This document shows, piece after piece, positions 52,363 to 60,331 of a stretch of 64,000 nucleotides of DNA. Location: the NCBI RefSeq assembly GCF_009184635.1, contig NZ_WELI01000003.1, positions 620,001 to 684,000 on the forward strand, given 5' to 3'. A program made the position numbers and the translations under genes. Under the pieces are notes generated by a model that was not told the origin of the DNA, searched no databases, and saw only the letters and a list, made by a program, of their open reading frames with translations. The DNA comes from Rudanella paleaurantiibacter. GTDB taxonomy: Bacteria > Bacteroidota > Bacteroidia > Cytophagales > Spirosomataceae. Position 1 is the first letter of the stretch. Every line of letters begins with the position of its first letter.

Positions 52363-53799
52363 TTACTTCAACAAGGCTTTAATTGCCATTTCGATATCCT
52401 TTGACGAAGGTTTAGGAGCTTCAGGATTGACAATATTACCCAGTTTGTCAACCAAAATGTACCGGGGGATACTCCCGATTAAATAAGACTGGGCAAACTG
52501 ATCGCTTTGTTTTTGATCAAACCCATTTATATGATACCCGCTAGGGGCCACACCGGCGTTTACAATCCTTTTCCAGGCTGCTTCATCTTTATCAATTGAT
52601 ACGTATAGAAAGGCAACCTCATCAGTGGGTAAAAACGTTTGTTGAAGCTTTTTGGCGTGGGGAAACTCAACTCGGCAAGGAAGACACCATGTGGCCCAAA
52701 CATCCATGTACACGACTTTTCCTTTTAGATCGCTGAGCGATAGGCGTTTCCCCTCGGGGGTTATTCCTGTGAAGTCAGGCGCTTTCTGTCCCGATTTAAG
52801 CACTAGCCAACGGTCGTAGCCTTTTTGCAGCTCGGGTAGATAAAGGGAGCGTGGATAACGTTTCCGGTAAGCGTCAAAGACTGTCGAGGTAGCTGTGGTA
52901 ATACCATGTTGATCGATCCGTTCACTTAAATTATTAGCTCGAATGTATTCAGTAAAGGGGAGTGGGAGGTTCCATTTCTTTATTTCCTCATCTGTAATCA
53001 GAGGCAAGCTCGACCGATTGGCGGTTAACTCCTCCTTCGTAAATCTCGATGATAGGTTCAGCATCAGTAATGCTGAACGATAGTAGCCCAATAAACGAAG
53101 ATAATCCGGCAAATGGGCAACTAAAAGGGTTGAGTCAAAGGGAACTTGTTGGGTAGTTTGCGACAAGAGCGATATTACTGTCGTATCCCGCCCACCCCCA
53201 TATCGGGAAAGAAGAAAGTTAAGCTTAAAGCTTAACGTGCGGATCTGGCTCCGTTTCCGTAATAAAGCCAAGACTTCTTGAGTTATAAGCTTTCTCTGGG
53301 CGTAGGTTTGATCAAGTAGGCGCAGGGCATTATCCAGGGAATCAAGTCGTCGGAAAGCATCAGGAAGGGGTAAGACAAAGAGCCCTTTCTCGAACCGACG
53401 CTGCATTCGATATGCTTGGGCTAAATATGTATTGGCCTCAGCACCTTGGCCGGCAAAGTTCAGAGTTACCTCATTACCCGTTAGGCCAAGATGAAGGCGT
53501 AGTTGCTCACCAGGCTTCACAAACAATGGGTGGAGTTCATCCCCAAATCTAACAAAAGCAAACTGGGGAGTAGATAGACGAAAGAAAGTGGCAGTGGGTT
53601 TAGATTCGTTAAGGTCTATTTCCGCTACTGGCTGAAATGCCCCTGTCAAGGCACCAAAAAGGCCAATTGTAACGCAGGATGCCTGGTGAAGAGAATCAGT
53701 ACGTGATAGTGTGAGTGTATTCTGTTTATGCTGCCCTCGGCAGTCTGGAGTAACCCACATCCCAATGAACCACAGCCACAAAAAAAATGCTTTTTTCAT
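52363..53799 (-). CDS. TlpA-like thioredoxin-fold protein with long N-terminal domain
   Basis: A 478-residue exported protein. After a signal peptide (about 1-22) there is a domain of roughly 300 residues, largely helical after residue 120, as in Bacteroidota DUF4369/TlpA proteins. The C-terminal thioredoxin domain (about 335-478) starts KAPDFTGITPEGKRLSLSDLKG and has the active site CLPC (Cys372 and Cys375) and the cis-Pro in GSIPRYIL. It probably reduces disulfides of periplasmic proteins. The base composition is clearly more AT-rich than its neighbours, and similar direct repeats flank it, both hints of later acquisition. Confidence 0.9.
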   Translation of the reverse strand: MKKAFFLWLWFIGMWVTPDCRGQHKQNTLTLSRTDSLHQASCVTIGLFGALTGAFQPVAEIDLNESKPTATFFRLSTPQFAFVRFGDELHPLFVKPGEQLRLHLGLTGNEVTLNFAGQGAEANTYLAQAYRMQRRFEKGLFVLPLPDAFRRLDSLDNALRLLDQTYAQRKLITQEVLALLRKRSQIRTLSFKLNFLLSRYGGGRDTTVISLLSQTTQQVPFDSTLLVAHLPDYLRLLGYYRSALLMLNLSSRFTKEELTANRSSLPLITDEEIKKWNLPLPFTEYIRANNLSERIDQHGITTATSTVFDAYRKRYPRSLYLPELQKGYDRWLVLKSGQKAPDFTGITPEGKRLSLSDLKGKVVYMDVWATWCLPCRVEFPHAKKLQQTFLPTDEVAFLYVSIDKDEAAWKRIVNAGVAPSGYHINGFDQKQSDQFAQSYLIGSIPRYILVDKLGNIVNPEAPKPSSKDIEMAIKALLK

Positions 53800-54007
53800 C
53801 TTTCTTTCATTTTTATGGCAAGCGCGTAAATGTGCAGAGCCATTGGGCTGGCTTTCAACAAGAAGAGATAGAAACCAAAAGAATATACCCTGCCAATTGG
53901 TAAGTATTATCTATCTAGGTAAGCGTCACCACCGAGCAGTTTGCGTAGCGAGTATAAGGTAAATGATCGACTAGAACCACGACGGTTGAGATGCTTACAA
54001 ACTGGTT

Positions 54008-54078
54008 TTACATATTTGGCCGTGTGAACTACACGTTGCTAATCGCCCAGTCTGCCGACGAGTTATTGGCACCCCCTC
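54008..54078. repeat. Direct repeat, copy B
   Basis: Related to 52027-52098 in the same orientation, with shared words GCCGTGTGAA and GACGAGTT. A short open frame across it (53991-54179) is probably chance. The rest of 53800-54081 shows no gene that I can support. Confidence 0.6.
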
Positions 54079-54081
54079 AAC

Positions 54082-54513
54082 TCAATGCAGCGGTACACTG
54101 TAAACCAGGCTTTTGCCATCCGAAAGGGGTTTCAGCGTACCGTCTTTTTGGCGAATTTGAACATCCTGCACTTCAATAACCAGCCGGTCGCCGGGGGTAG
54201 CCTGGGTCAGAAAATTGGTCAGCGGCTGGGTCAGATTACACCGAATCATGCCCAGTCGGCGATTACCGCGTGCCAAACTGATGACACTCCCCGCATAAAT
54301 AGGCTGCCCTTTCAGATGCGGGTATAATTTCTGCGATTCTTCATCAAGCTGAACCTCTATCCGTAAACTTTTCAGCGAAACGGGGGCACCCGCCTGCCAG
54401 TCGAGCGGCTTGTTGTCAACCAGCAATCGATACGTAAGATGCGGTTGAAGATCGTCGGGAATATGGGCGCGCAGAGGCCCCAAAAAAGCCAGAAAAAGGA
54501 GAAGAATCTGCAT
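54082..54513 (-). CDS. GldM C-terminal-domain-like secreted protein
   Basis: A 143-residue protein with a signal peptide (about 1-16). The remainder resembles the C-terminal domain of the gliding/type IX secretion protein GldM: LRIEVQLDEESQKLYPHLKG, then TPGDRLVIEVQDVQIRQKDG and a final SLVYSVPL strand. It stands alone, with no GldK, GldL or GldN beside it, so it is likely a free-standing relative rather than part of the secretion machine. Assignment is by pattern only. Confidence 0.65.
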   Translation of the reverse strand: MQILLLFLAFLGPLRAHIPDDLQPHLTYRLLVDNKPLDWQAGAPVSLKSLRIEVQLDEESQKLYPHLKGQPIYAGSVISLARGNRRLGMIRCNLTQPLTNFLTQATPGDRLVIEVQDVQIRQKDGTLKPLSDGKSLVYSVPLH

Positions 54514-54574
54514 TCGAGTAGAGGGATAGTCTCTACAGGTACGCCGAACGTTATTTTTTATTGTCTACTGATTA

Positions 54575-54757
54575 TCAATCTTTTCGACGTGCAGACCGGG
54601 TTTTGCTTCGCTCAGCTTTTTCGGCCTGATCCCGTTCGTATTCTTCCCGCTGCCGCTTGTCGGCCACGAGATTTCGGTACAGCCCATTCAACACATAAAT
54701 ATCGTCCACCTCGTCGATCAGGCGGTGGAGTTGTTCGCGAACCTGATTAATATTCAT
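54575..54757 (-). CDS. Small helical protein, 60 residues
   Basis: A 60-residue ORF with ATG at 54757. The N-terminal half (VREQLHRLIDEVDDIYVLNGLY) looks like the short helical protein family that in Bacteroidota sometimes acts as an antitoxin-like partner. The C-terminal half is a charged Glu/Arg/Lys helix. No toxin gene is next to it on this strand. I cannot assign a function. Confidence 0.55.
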   Translation of the reverse strand: MNINQVREQLHRLIDEVDDIYVLNGLYRNLVADKRQREEYERDQAEKAERSKTRSARRKD

Positions 54758-54855
54758 ACTAAAAGTCGATTAGTTTGCCTGACGTTCTGTTTTGTTCTCA
54801 CTCCATAACTCAGCCAGCCGCAGAACGTTCAGGCCGTAGGGTCAATGGCCCCCGG

Positions 54856-56091
54856 TTAGTAAAAGAATAAGTACCCCAGCCCGATGCCAGCCAACACCCC
54901 TACAAAGTCGGCAATAAGGCCCGCTACAATGGCGTAGCGCGTTTTCTTTATCCCCACTGACCCGAAGTACAGGGCAACAATGTAGAAGGTGGTATCGGCC
55001 GACCCCTGAAAAATGCAGACAAGTCGCCCCACAAACGAGTCGGGCCCGAATTGTTTCATAGCATCAATCATGAGGGCCCGCGCGCCCGAGCCACTCAGGG
55101 GTTTCATAAGAGCAACGGGCAAAGCATCGGTAAAATCGGTGTTTACGCCCGTCAGCCCGATTACGTATTTGAGGCCACTCACGAGGTAGTCCATCGCTCC
55201 TGCGTTCCGAAACGCGCCAATGGCCACCAGCATACCCACCAGATATGGGATAATGCGTACCGAGGTTTCAAAACCGGCTTTGGCCCCTTCGATAAACGTA
55301 TCGAAAACATCAATTTTTTTGCGAATGGCGCCCACCAGAAACGTCACGATAATACTCAGCAACAAGACGTTACCTACCACTTTCGAGACCTGCTCGATTT
55401 GCTCTTTGGGTAAGCCCGAGAGATACCATAGCGCCAATCCCAAAAAGGCCGTGAGACCACCAATACCGCCCAACACGGTCGAGTTGAGCAGATTGAGCCG
55501 CTGTTTGATACCCACAATCAGGATGCTCACCACGGTGGTTACATACGTACCAATCAGACAGGGAATAAAAATATCCGACGGGTCGGCAGCGCCCAGAATA
55601 GCCCGTTGGGCCATGATACTGAGCGGAATGATAGTCAGGCCCGATGTATGCAGCACCAGAAACATAATCTGGGCGTTACTGGCGGTATCTTTCACCGGGT
55701 TAAGCTCCTGCAAACTCTGCATGGCTTTCAGGCCAAAGGGCGTGGCGGCATTGTCGAGCCCGAGCATATTGGCCGAAAAGTTCATAATCATCTGCCCGTT
55801 GGCGGGGTGATCTTTAGGTACTTCCGGAAAAAGCTTATTGAAAAACGGCCCAATCACCCGGGCTATAGCGTTGATAGCGCCAATCTTCTCGGCAATATTG
55901 AGTAAGCCCAGAAAGAACGTCATAACCCCCGCTAAAGGCAGGGCAATGTCCATCACGGCTACTTTCGACGAATCGAATAACCCCTCAACAATTGTCTTGA
56001 AAATCTCCGTATCACCGGTAACCAGTAGCTTGACCAGAGCCACCAAAAACGCAATCAGAAAAAACGCAACCCAGATGTAATTTAAAGCCAT
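54856..56091 (-). CDS. Nucleoside-recognition (Gate) domain protein, fused SpmA-SpmB type
   Basis: A 411-residue membrane protein with about nine to ten hydrophobic segments. The two halves correspond to spore maturation proteins A and B (MIMNFSANMLGLDNAATPFGLKAM in the first, FETSVRIIPYLVGMLVAIGAFRNAG and IFQGSADTTFYIVALYFGSVGIKKTRYA in the second), each with a nucleoside-recognition Gate motif. The fused form is common in Bacteroidota, which do not sporulate, so the name is historical. It probably transports an unknown solute. Confidence 0.92.
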   Translation of the reverse strand: MALNYIWVAFFLIAFLVALVKLLVTGDTEIFKTIVEGLFDSSKVAVMDIALPLAGVMTFFLGLLNIAEKIGAINAIARVIGPFFNKLFPEVPKDHPANGQMIMNFSANMLGLDNAATPFGLKAMQSLQELNPVKDTASNAQIMFLVLHTSGLTIIPLSIMAQRAILGAADPSDIFIPCLIGTYVTTVVSILIVGIKQRLNLLNSTVLGGIGGLTAFLGLALWYLSGLPKEQIEQVSKVVGNVLLLSIIVTFLVGAIRKKIDVFDTFIEGAKAGFETSVRIIPYLVGMLVAIGAFRNAGAMDYLVSGLKYVIGLTGVNTDFTDALPVALMKPLSGSGARALMIDAMKQFGPDSFVGRLVCIFQGSADTTFYIVALYFGSVGIKKTRYAIVAGLIADFVGVLAGIGLGYLFFY

Positions 56092-56230
56092 CCCTATTGA
56101 ATGAGTAAATGCGCGAATGGTGAATGACTCAAAACAGATTGACTGCTTCCGTCAGCTCACTTATTCACAGCGCCAGCGAGAAATGCTGTAAGTTTACGGC
56201 ATCAGCTTCACAAAACAATCGTATTCGGGT

Positions 56231-56929
56231 ATGCAAAACAGAGTCCGGCAGGCTATATTTTTCTATTCACTCATTCAGGCATTCACTCTTTCGCTCATTA
56301 CCAATGCGCAAGGTCTCGAAGCCTCCATGCAGGCGCAACGGCTCGTGAATCTTCAAACCGTTGACCCATCATTACTGGTTGAGCTGAAATATTCGACGAC
56401 CGACAATTTTGTCAAAAAAGACGTGTACGGCGACCTTACCCGCGCGTACATGCAGCCGATGGCCGCCCAGAAATTAGCCAAAGCCAACGCCCTGCTCAAG
56501 CAGCAGCAACCCGACCTGCGCCTGCTTGTGTACGATGCCGCCCGCCCGCGCGCGGCCCAGTGGAAACTCTGGAATGCCCTGCCGCAGTACCCCGAAAATG
56601 TACGCCGGAAATACGTAGCCGACCCCCGCGAAGGTTCTATTCATAACTACGGCTGCGCCGTTGACCTGACCATTGCCCGCGTACAGGGCAACGACTACGT
56701 ACCGCTCGACATGGGTACGCCCTACGACTATTTTGGGGTATTGGCCTACCCCTCCGACGAGGACCGGTTGTTGCGCGAAGGCAAATTAACCAAGCAGCAG
56801 GTAGCCAACCGGAAACTACTTCGGTCGGTAATGCGGCAGGCAGGTTTCTCATCCATTGAGTACGAGTGGTGGCATTTCAACGCCCTCTCCCGCCAGAAAG
56901 CCATGATGCAGTTTAGGATTGTGGAATAA
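56231..56929 (+). CDS. D-alanyl-D-alanine dipeptidase (VanX-like, peptidase M15D)
   Basis: A 232-residue exported enzyme with signal peptide about 1-27. The zinc site shows as His138 and Asp145 in SIHNYGCAVDLTI and His215 in YEWWHF, with catalytic Glu212. Arg105 in YDAARP corresponds to the substrate-positioning arginine of VanX. It cleaves D-Ala-D-Ala, here probably for cell wall recycling or growth on cell wall fragments. No vanH, vanA, vanR or vanS genes are nearby, so vancomycin resistance is not implied. Confidence 0.93.
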   Translation: MQNRVRQAIFFYSLIQAFTLSLITNAQGLEASMQAQRLVNLQTVDPSLLVELKYSTTDNFVKKDVYGDLTRAYMQPMAAQKLAKANALLKQQQPDLRLLVYDAARPRAAQWKLWNALPQYPENVRRKYVADPREGSIHNYGCAVDLTIARVQGNDYVPLDMGTPYDYFGVLAYPSDEDRLLREGKLTKQQVANRKLLRSVMRQAGFSSIEYEWWHFNALSRQKAMMQFRIVE

Positions 56930-57026
56930 GGGAGGAAAGGGAAAAAGCAGGAAGGGAAGAGGGAGGAAAGGAACGCAAGCGAGGTTTAACCCTTCTCCCT
57001 TTCCTCCTTCTTCCCTTCTCCTTTTT
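56930..57026. repeat. Purine/pyrimidine-rich inverted repeat 1
   Basis: A run of G and A (56930-56973, GGAGGAAAGGGAA words) is followed by a run of C and T (56990-57026, CCTTCTCCCTTTCCTCC words), forming a long imperfect hairpin between the convergent vanX-like and moeB-like genes. A near-identical arrangement is at 58221-58320 on the other side of the moeB-like gene. Confidence 0.75.
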
Positions 57027-57027
57027 A

Positions 57028-58140
57028 TCAATACACCTCCATTTCGGGTTCGACTTCACGCGCCCAGGCGTGAATACCCCCGTCGAGGTTGTAGAGGTTG
57101 GTCAACCCGAATTGGGTGTGCAGGTAGTTGGCCACATTGGCCGAGCGGATACCATGATGGCAGTACACCACCACCGGTTTATCGGTCGGAATGCGTTTGC
57201 CGTTGTTCGGGATAATCCCGACCGGAATCAGCACGGCCCCTTCGAGGTGGCAAATGTCGAATTCGGGGCGCTCGCGCACATCGAGCAGGAAAATATCTTC
57301 GCCAGCCGCCAGCCGGTTGGCCAGCTCCTGCGGGGCTATTTTTTGCGGGCCGTTTGCTGCCGATTTGGCGGGTTTGTAGCCCGAGCTGAGGCCAGCCTGC
57401 GCGAGGGTTTCGGCATCGGCCCGGCGCTTAACCCGGATTTTCTGGAATGACATGGCCAGCAAATCGACCATGAGCAAATGGTTACTCAAGGGCTCGCCCA
57501 GGCCCGTCAGCATTTTGATTACTTCAGTAGCCTGATACGTCCCGATTACGCCCGGCAACACCCCCAACACCCCCGTGTCGTTGCAGTTCGGGATCTCCAT
57601 TTCATTCGGAAACTCCGGAAACAGACACCGGTACGTAGGACCGCCCTGATGGTTGAGCACTGCCACCTGCCCTTCAAACCGGTGAATAGCGCCGTACACA
57701 AATGGCTTCCCGAGCGTGACGCATACGTCGTTGATGAGGTATCGGGTTTTGAAATTATCGGTACAATCAACCACAATATCGTACCCTTCGGCAATAGCGC
57801 GGGCGTTGTCGCTCTCAAACGCGAGCGAATACGTATCGAACGTAACTTCGGGGTTAAGCTTTTGCAGGTGTGCCACAGCGGCTTTGGCTTTGGGCTTCCC
57901 CACCTCATTGGTGGTGTACAATACCTGCCGTTGCAGATTGCTAATATCGACCACGTCGGGGTCGACTACGCCGATGGTGCCCACCCCGGCCGCCGTCAGA
58001 TAGAGCAATACCGGACACCCCAACCCACCTGCCCCTACAACAAGAACCGAGGCATTTTTGAGTTTAAGTTGCCCCTCCACACCTACCTCCGGCAGGTTAA
58101 GGTGCTTTTGATAGCGTTTGTATTCAGCAGGTAGTAGCAT
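57028..58140 (-). CDS. MoeB/ThiF-type adenylyltransferase fused to rhodanese
   Basis: A 370-residue enzyme that adenylates the C-terminus of a ubiquitin-like sulfur carrier (MoaD or ThiS type) and then transfers sulfur. Residues 1-235 are the E1-like domain with the nucleotide loop GAGGLG (36-41) and Arg71 in NLQRQ. Residues about 265-370 form the rhodanese domain with active-site Cys327 in CHHGIRS. The zinc CxxC usually seen near residue 170 is broken (TYRC with Cys172 alone), while Cys186 is kept. The start ATG 58140 was chosen because the ORF upstream is repeat. No moa, thi or mec genes are adjacent. Confidence 0.92.
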   Translation of the reverse strand: MLLPAEYKRYQKHLNLPEVGVEGQLKLKNASVLVVGAGGLGCPVLLYLTAAGVGTIGVVDPDVVDISNLQRQVLYTTNEVGKPKAKAAVAHLQKLNPEVTFDTYSLAFESDNARAIAEGYDIVVDCTDNFKTRYLINDVCVTLGKPFVYGAIHRFEGQVAVLNHQGGPTYRCLFPEFPNEMEIPNCNDTGVLGVLPGVIGTYQATEVIKMLTGLGEPLSNHLLMVDLLAMSFQKIRVKRRADAETLAQAGLSSGYKPAKSAANGPQKIAPQELANRLAAGEDIFLLDVRERPEFDICHLEGAVLIPVGIIPNNGKRIPTDKPVVVYCHHGIRSANVANYLHTQFGLTNLYNLDGGIHAWAREVEPEMEVY

Positions 58141-58220
58141 AGTAATTTTAGGTGAGGCTGTTACGCTAAAATACGCTTTTTGAGGGGTATTTAGTTTATG
58201 GGACAACCGGAAAATTTAAA

Positions 58221-58320
58221 AGGCGGGAGGAAGAGGAGAAAGGAGGAAAGGGAAGAAAAGAAGCCTGTGATACCACTTTCCTTCCCATCCTCCCTTTTCT
58301 CCTTTCCTCCCTTCTCCCCT
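58221..58320. repeat. Purine/pyrimidine-rich inverted repeat 2
   Basis: The G/A-rich arm 58221-58262 and the C/T-rich arm 58276-58320 (shared words GGAGGAAAGGGAA and CCTTTCCTCC) make a hairpin like that at 56930-57026. It ends right at the stop of the DUF3037 gene. Confidence 0.75.
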
Positions 58321-58702
58321 ATTTCACCAACTTCTCAAACAACCGCTCCAGCGTTTGGGCTGGGTCGGTGCAGAGGCCAGGGTGTACGGGTGAAGTTTGC
58401 ACGATGGTACTGCGGGCGGCCGTGAGCCACCGAAACCGGGCGGCCGTAGCCAACTGACCAATTGGCCCACCCGTTTGCCGACCGGCACAAATGCGCTCAA
58501 AGGCCTGTAGCCGGTGGGTCAGCTCGTCGAGGTCGAGGGTGGCCGAAAAAGCCGCGAGCCGTTGCGGGTCGAGGAGATAGCGGGTTTGCAAAAAGCCCCG
58601 GGCTGAGCAGTACAAAATGACGCCCACGTTCAGAAACTCTTCTCGTTCGACACGCGGCACCACTCGGATTACGGCGTATTCAAACAAGAGATTTTCGGGC
58701 AT
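58319..58702 (-). CDS. DUF3037 domain protein
   Basis: A 127-residue protein with the DUF3037 start MPENLLFEYAVIRVVPRVERE and EEFLNVGVILYC. No catalytic motif can be named and the function is unknown. The ATG at 58702 lies inside the 3' end of the HipA-like kinase gene, overlapping by 23 bases, so the two are translationally coupled. Their pairing is recurrent in many genomes as far as I recall. A TTG at 58720 is the only upstream alternative. Confidence 0.87.
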   Translation of the reverse strand: MPENLLFEYAVIRVVPRVEREEFLNVGVILYCSARGFLQTRYLLDPQRLAAFSATLDLDELTHRLQAFERICAGRQTGGPIGQLATAARFRWLTAARSTIVQTSPVHPGLCTDPAQTLERLFEKLVK

Positions 58703-59495
58703 GTTGCGCTGCGTTAACAAAGACCTCCGAAACGGAAAGTCGGGTGGTTAAAAACTGAACGTACATCTGCCGACGGTCGGCCGGCGACATCTCCGAGGGG
58801 CCAGCACTCGACGGTTCATCCATCAGCCACTCGTCGGGCACAAGGCCTACAATGGCTTCAATCCGGCTGGGGGTAAGTACCGCCCGAAACTCGGCATCGA
58901 CTGCTTCGAGTTCGCTTGCCTGCGGGAGCAACACATGGTCTTTAACTTGCACAAACGGCCGCCGGGCGTGTTCTTCCCACGACCCGCCCGTGTGGTGAAA
59001 ATACAGTGCAGCGCCATGATCGATCAGCCACAGTTCTTTGTGCCAGATCAGCATGTTGGTGTTGCGGGCCGTTCGGTCGACGTTGGTCATGAGGCAGTCG
59101 AGCCACACAATCTGCGACGCCAGACGGGCATCGACCTGAGTCACCAGTGGGTCAAACGTAATGGCTCCCGACAGGTAGTGCAGGGCCAGATTGAGCCCCG
59201 TGCTGGCCTTGAGGAGGTCTTGAATTTCTTCGTCGGGCTCGGTACGGCCAAACGCTTCGTCGAGTTGGGCAAACACGATTTCGGGTACCCGCAAGCCCAG
59301 TAACCGGGCCGTTTCGCCCGCAATCAGTTCGGCAATAAGGGCTTTGGCTCCCTGCCCCGCCCCGCGAAATTTCAGTACATACAAAAAGTCATCGTCGGCC
59401 TCGGCCAACGCGGGCAGCGAGCCCCCCTCGCGCAGGGGCGTAACGTAACGCATCACATGGACGGTACGGAGATCGGGCGGTTGGTAATTAGGCAC
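58680..59495 (-). CDS. HipA-like kinase family protein
   Basis: A 271-residue protein of the HipA-like fold, shorter than HipA (about 440) and without the N-terminal HipA domain. Lys42 in YVLKFRGAGQG is the nucleotide-binding lysine. The catalytic loop reads DCLMTNVDRTARNTN (Asp133, Asn138, Asn145, Asn147), and Asp159 in IDHG fits the metal-binding Asp. All kinase residues appear intact. No HipB-like DNA-binding antitoxin is adjacent; instead DUF3037 overlaps its end. The start is a GTG at 59495; ATG 59453 is an alternative. Confidence 0.85.
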   Translation of the reverse strand: MPNYQPPDLRTVHVMRYVTPLREGGSLPALAEADDDFLYVLKFRGAGQGAKALIAELIAGETARLLGLRVPEIVFAQLDEAFGRTEPDEEIQDLLKASTGLNLALHYLSGAITFDPLVTQVDARLASQIVWLDCLMTNVDRTARNTNMLIWHKELWLIDHGAALYFHHTGGSWEEHARRPFVQVKDHVLLPQASELEAVDAEFRAVLTPSRIEAIVGLVPDEWLMDEPSSAGPSEMSPADRRQMYVQFLTTRLSVSEVFVNAAQHARKSLV

Positions 59496-59537
59496 AGCGT
59501 ACTAACGGGTTTGTGGTGGCCGGCGTTCCGGTTTTGA

Positions 59538-59610
59538 GGGATAGCGGCTGGCGTTTCGGTGTCTGGTTCTGGAGACCAGCCAGATTCACCGAAACGCCAG
59601 TTACCATCCC
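59538..59610. repeat. Large hairpin in the leader of the HipA-like gene
   Basis: CTGGCGTTTCGGTG at 59548-59561 pairs perfectly with CACCGAAACGCCAG at 59587-59600. Extra pairing lies inside (CTGGT with ACCAG) and outside (GGGAT with ATCCC). The flank at 59518 shares GTGGCCGGCGTTCCGG with 12447. It may be a dispersed repeat or a leader structure. Confidence 0.8.
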
Positions 59611-59618
59611 GTAAAGCA

Positions 59619-59649
59619 CAAAAGTACGGCGATTCGGACCAGACCCAAC
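59619..59649 (-). promoter_or_regulatory. Promoter candidate for the HipA-like/DUF3037 pair
   Basis: On the minus strand TACTTTTG (59626-59619) matches TAnnTTTG, and GTTG at 59649-59646 (three of four -33 bases) lies 19 bases upstream. The predicted transcript would contain the whole hairpin at 59538-59610 before the kinase start. Confidence 0.5.
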
Positions 59650-59684
59650 CGCAATAGAGTAACCGCTTCGTTGCCCCGTACCGA

Positions 59685-60056
59685 TTACCCCACGCTACTC
59701 AACTGATCGACCTGACTCTGGAGCCTGCCAATCAGCAGATTACTAATCCGGCGGGTCAGTTCGGCTTCTTCAGCCACAAAAACGGCCCACTCCTCGGGCG
59801 AAAACTGCCCTACCACCATGCCAATCAGCATAAGCCGCAACCGGGTATCCTCGCGCACCGAACGCTCGATGTACGCCAGCTTATCGTCGGGACTAAACCG
59901 GTCGAAGGCCGCTTTGCGCTTGGGCAAATGATGCCGGTAATACGCCAGAATAAGGTCGTTGAGGGCTTTCAGTATCGGCCGGAGGGTTTGGTTCTGAAAC
60001 TGCTCGGCGGCTGAGATAGCCGTGGGTTCGGTTGGGACTTCGGGACGGGGTTTCAC
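59685..60056 (-). CDS. Hypothetical helical protein, 123 residues
   Basis: An open frame of 123 residues, all predicted helical apart from a Pro-rich start. There is no signal peptide and no known motif; AFDRFSPDDKLAYIERSVRED and FSPEEWAVFVAEEAELTRR are its most regular parts. Its start overlaps the stop of the 66-residue gene upstream by four bases (ATGA), supporting that both are real genes in one unit. Confidence 0.7.
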   Translation of the reverse strand: MKPRPEVPTEPTAISAAEQFQNQTLRPILKALNDLILAYYRHHLPKRKAAFDRFSPDDKLAYIERSVREDTRLRLMLIGMVVGQFSPEEWAVFVAEEAELTRRISNLLIGRLQSQVDQLSSVG

Positions 60057-60253
60057 TTGTTTTCTTTGTTCGACTTTCCTAAAAAATCATCCTCACCCAT
60101 GCCGGTCGAGTGGTCATCTACATCCGAAGCATCAACCGAGACATCGTCCTCGTCCACGCTGACCAACCGGGGTTCGCCTTCGGTTTCCTTATTGCGGTCG
60201 TACATCTCTTCGGTCGGACCGGCGGGCGTTCCGTGGGTTGTGTTGCTTTCCAT
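60053..60253 (-). CDS. Small acidic protein, 66 residues
   Basis: A highly acidic, disordered-looking protein (DEDDVSVDASDVDD and GEDDFLG). No domain is recognised. It overlaps the following gene by four bases (ATGA) and is divergent from the 5-oxoprolinase gene. The acid-rich stretch could neutralise a basic partner, but nothing in the window names one. Confidence 0.65.
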   Translation of the reverse strand: MESNTTHGTPAGPTEEMYDRNKETEGEPRLVSVDEDDVSVDASDVDDHSTGMGEDDFLGKSNKENK

Positions 60254-60331
60254 AACGTTGTCTAAGTTTGTTTCTCAGAAAACCCACCAACGAGACAAAG
60301 GTTCTGAAACCGGCACCCGTTGTTTTTGCGT

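Noticed and set aside
53991-54179. A 62-codon plus-strand frame over direct repeat B
   Set aside because: It overlaps the end of the GldM-like gene in antisense and shows no domain; its copy at 52027-52098 carries stops in the matching frame.
54856-56091. Sporulation role for the SpmA/SpmB fusion
   Set aside because: The organism looks like Bacteroidota, which do not form endospores; the fusion is a general membrane transporter-like protein.
56231-56929. Vancomycin resistance from the VanX-like enzyme
   Set aside because: No vanA, vanH, vanR or vanS genes are near and the enzyme is exported; wall recycling is the simpler explanation.
58680-59495. Classic HipBA toxin-antitoxin pair
   Set aside because: No HTH antitoxin gene is adjacent and the HipA N-terminal domain is absent.
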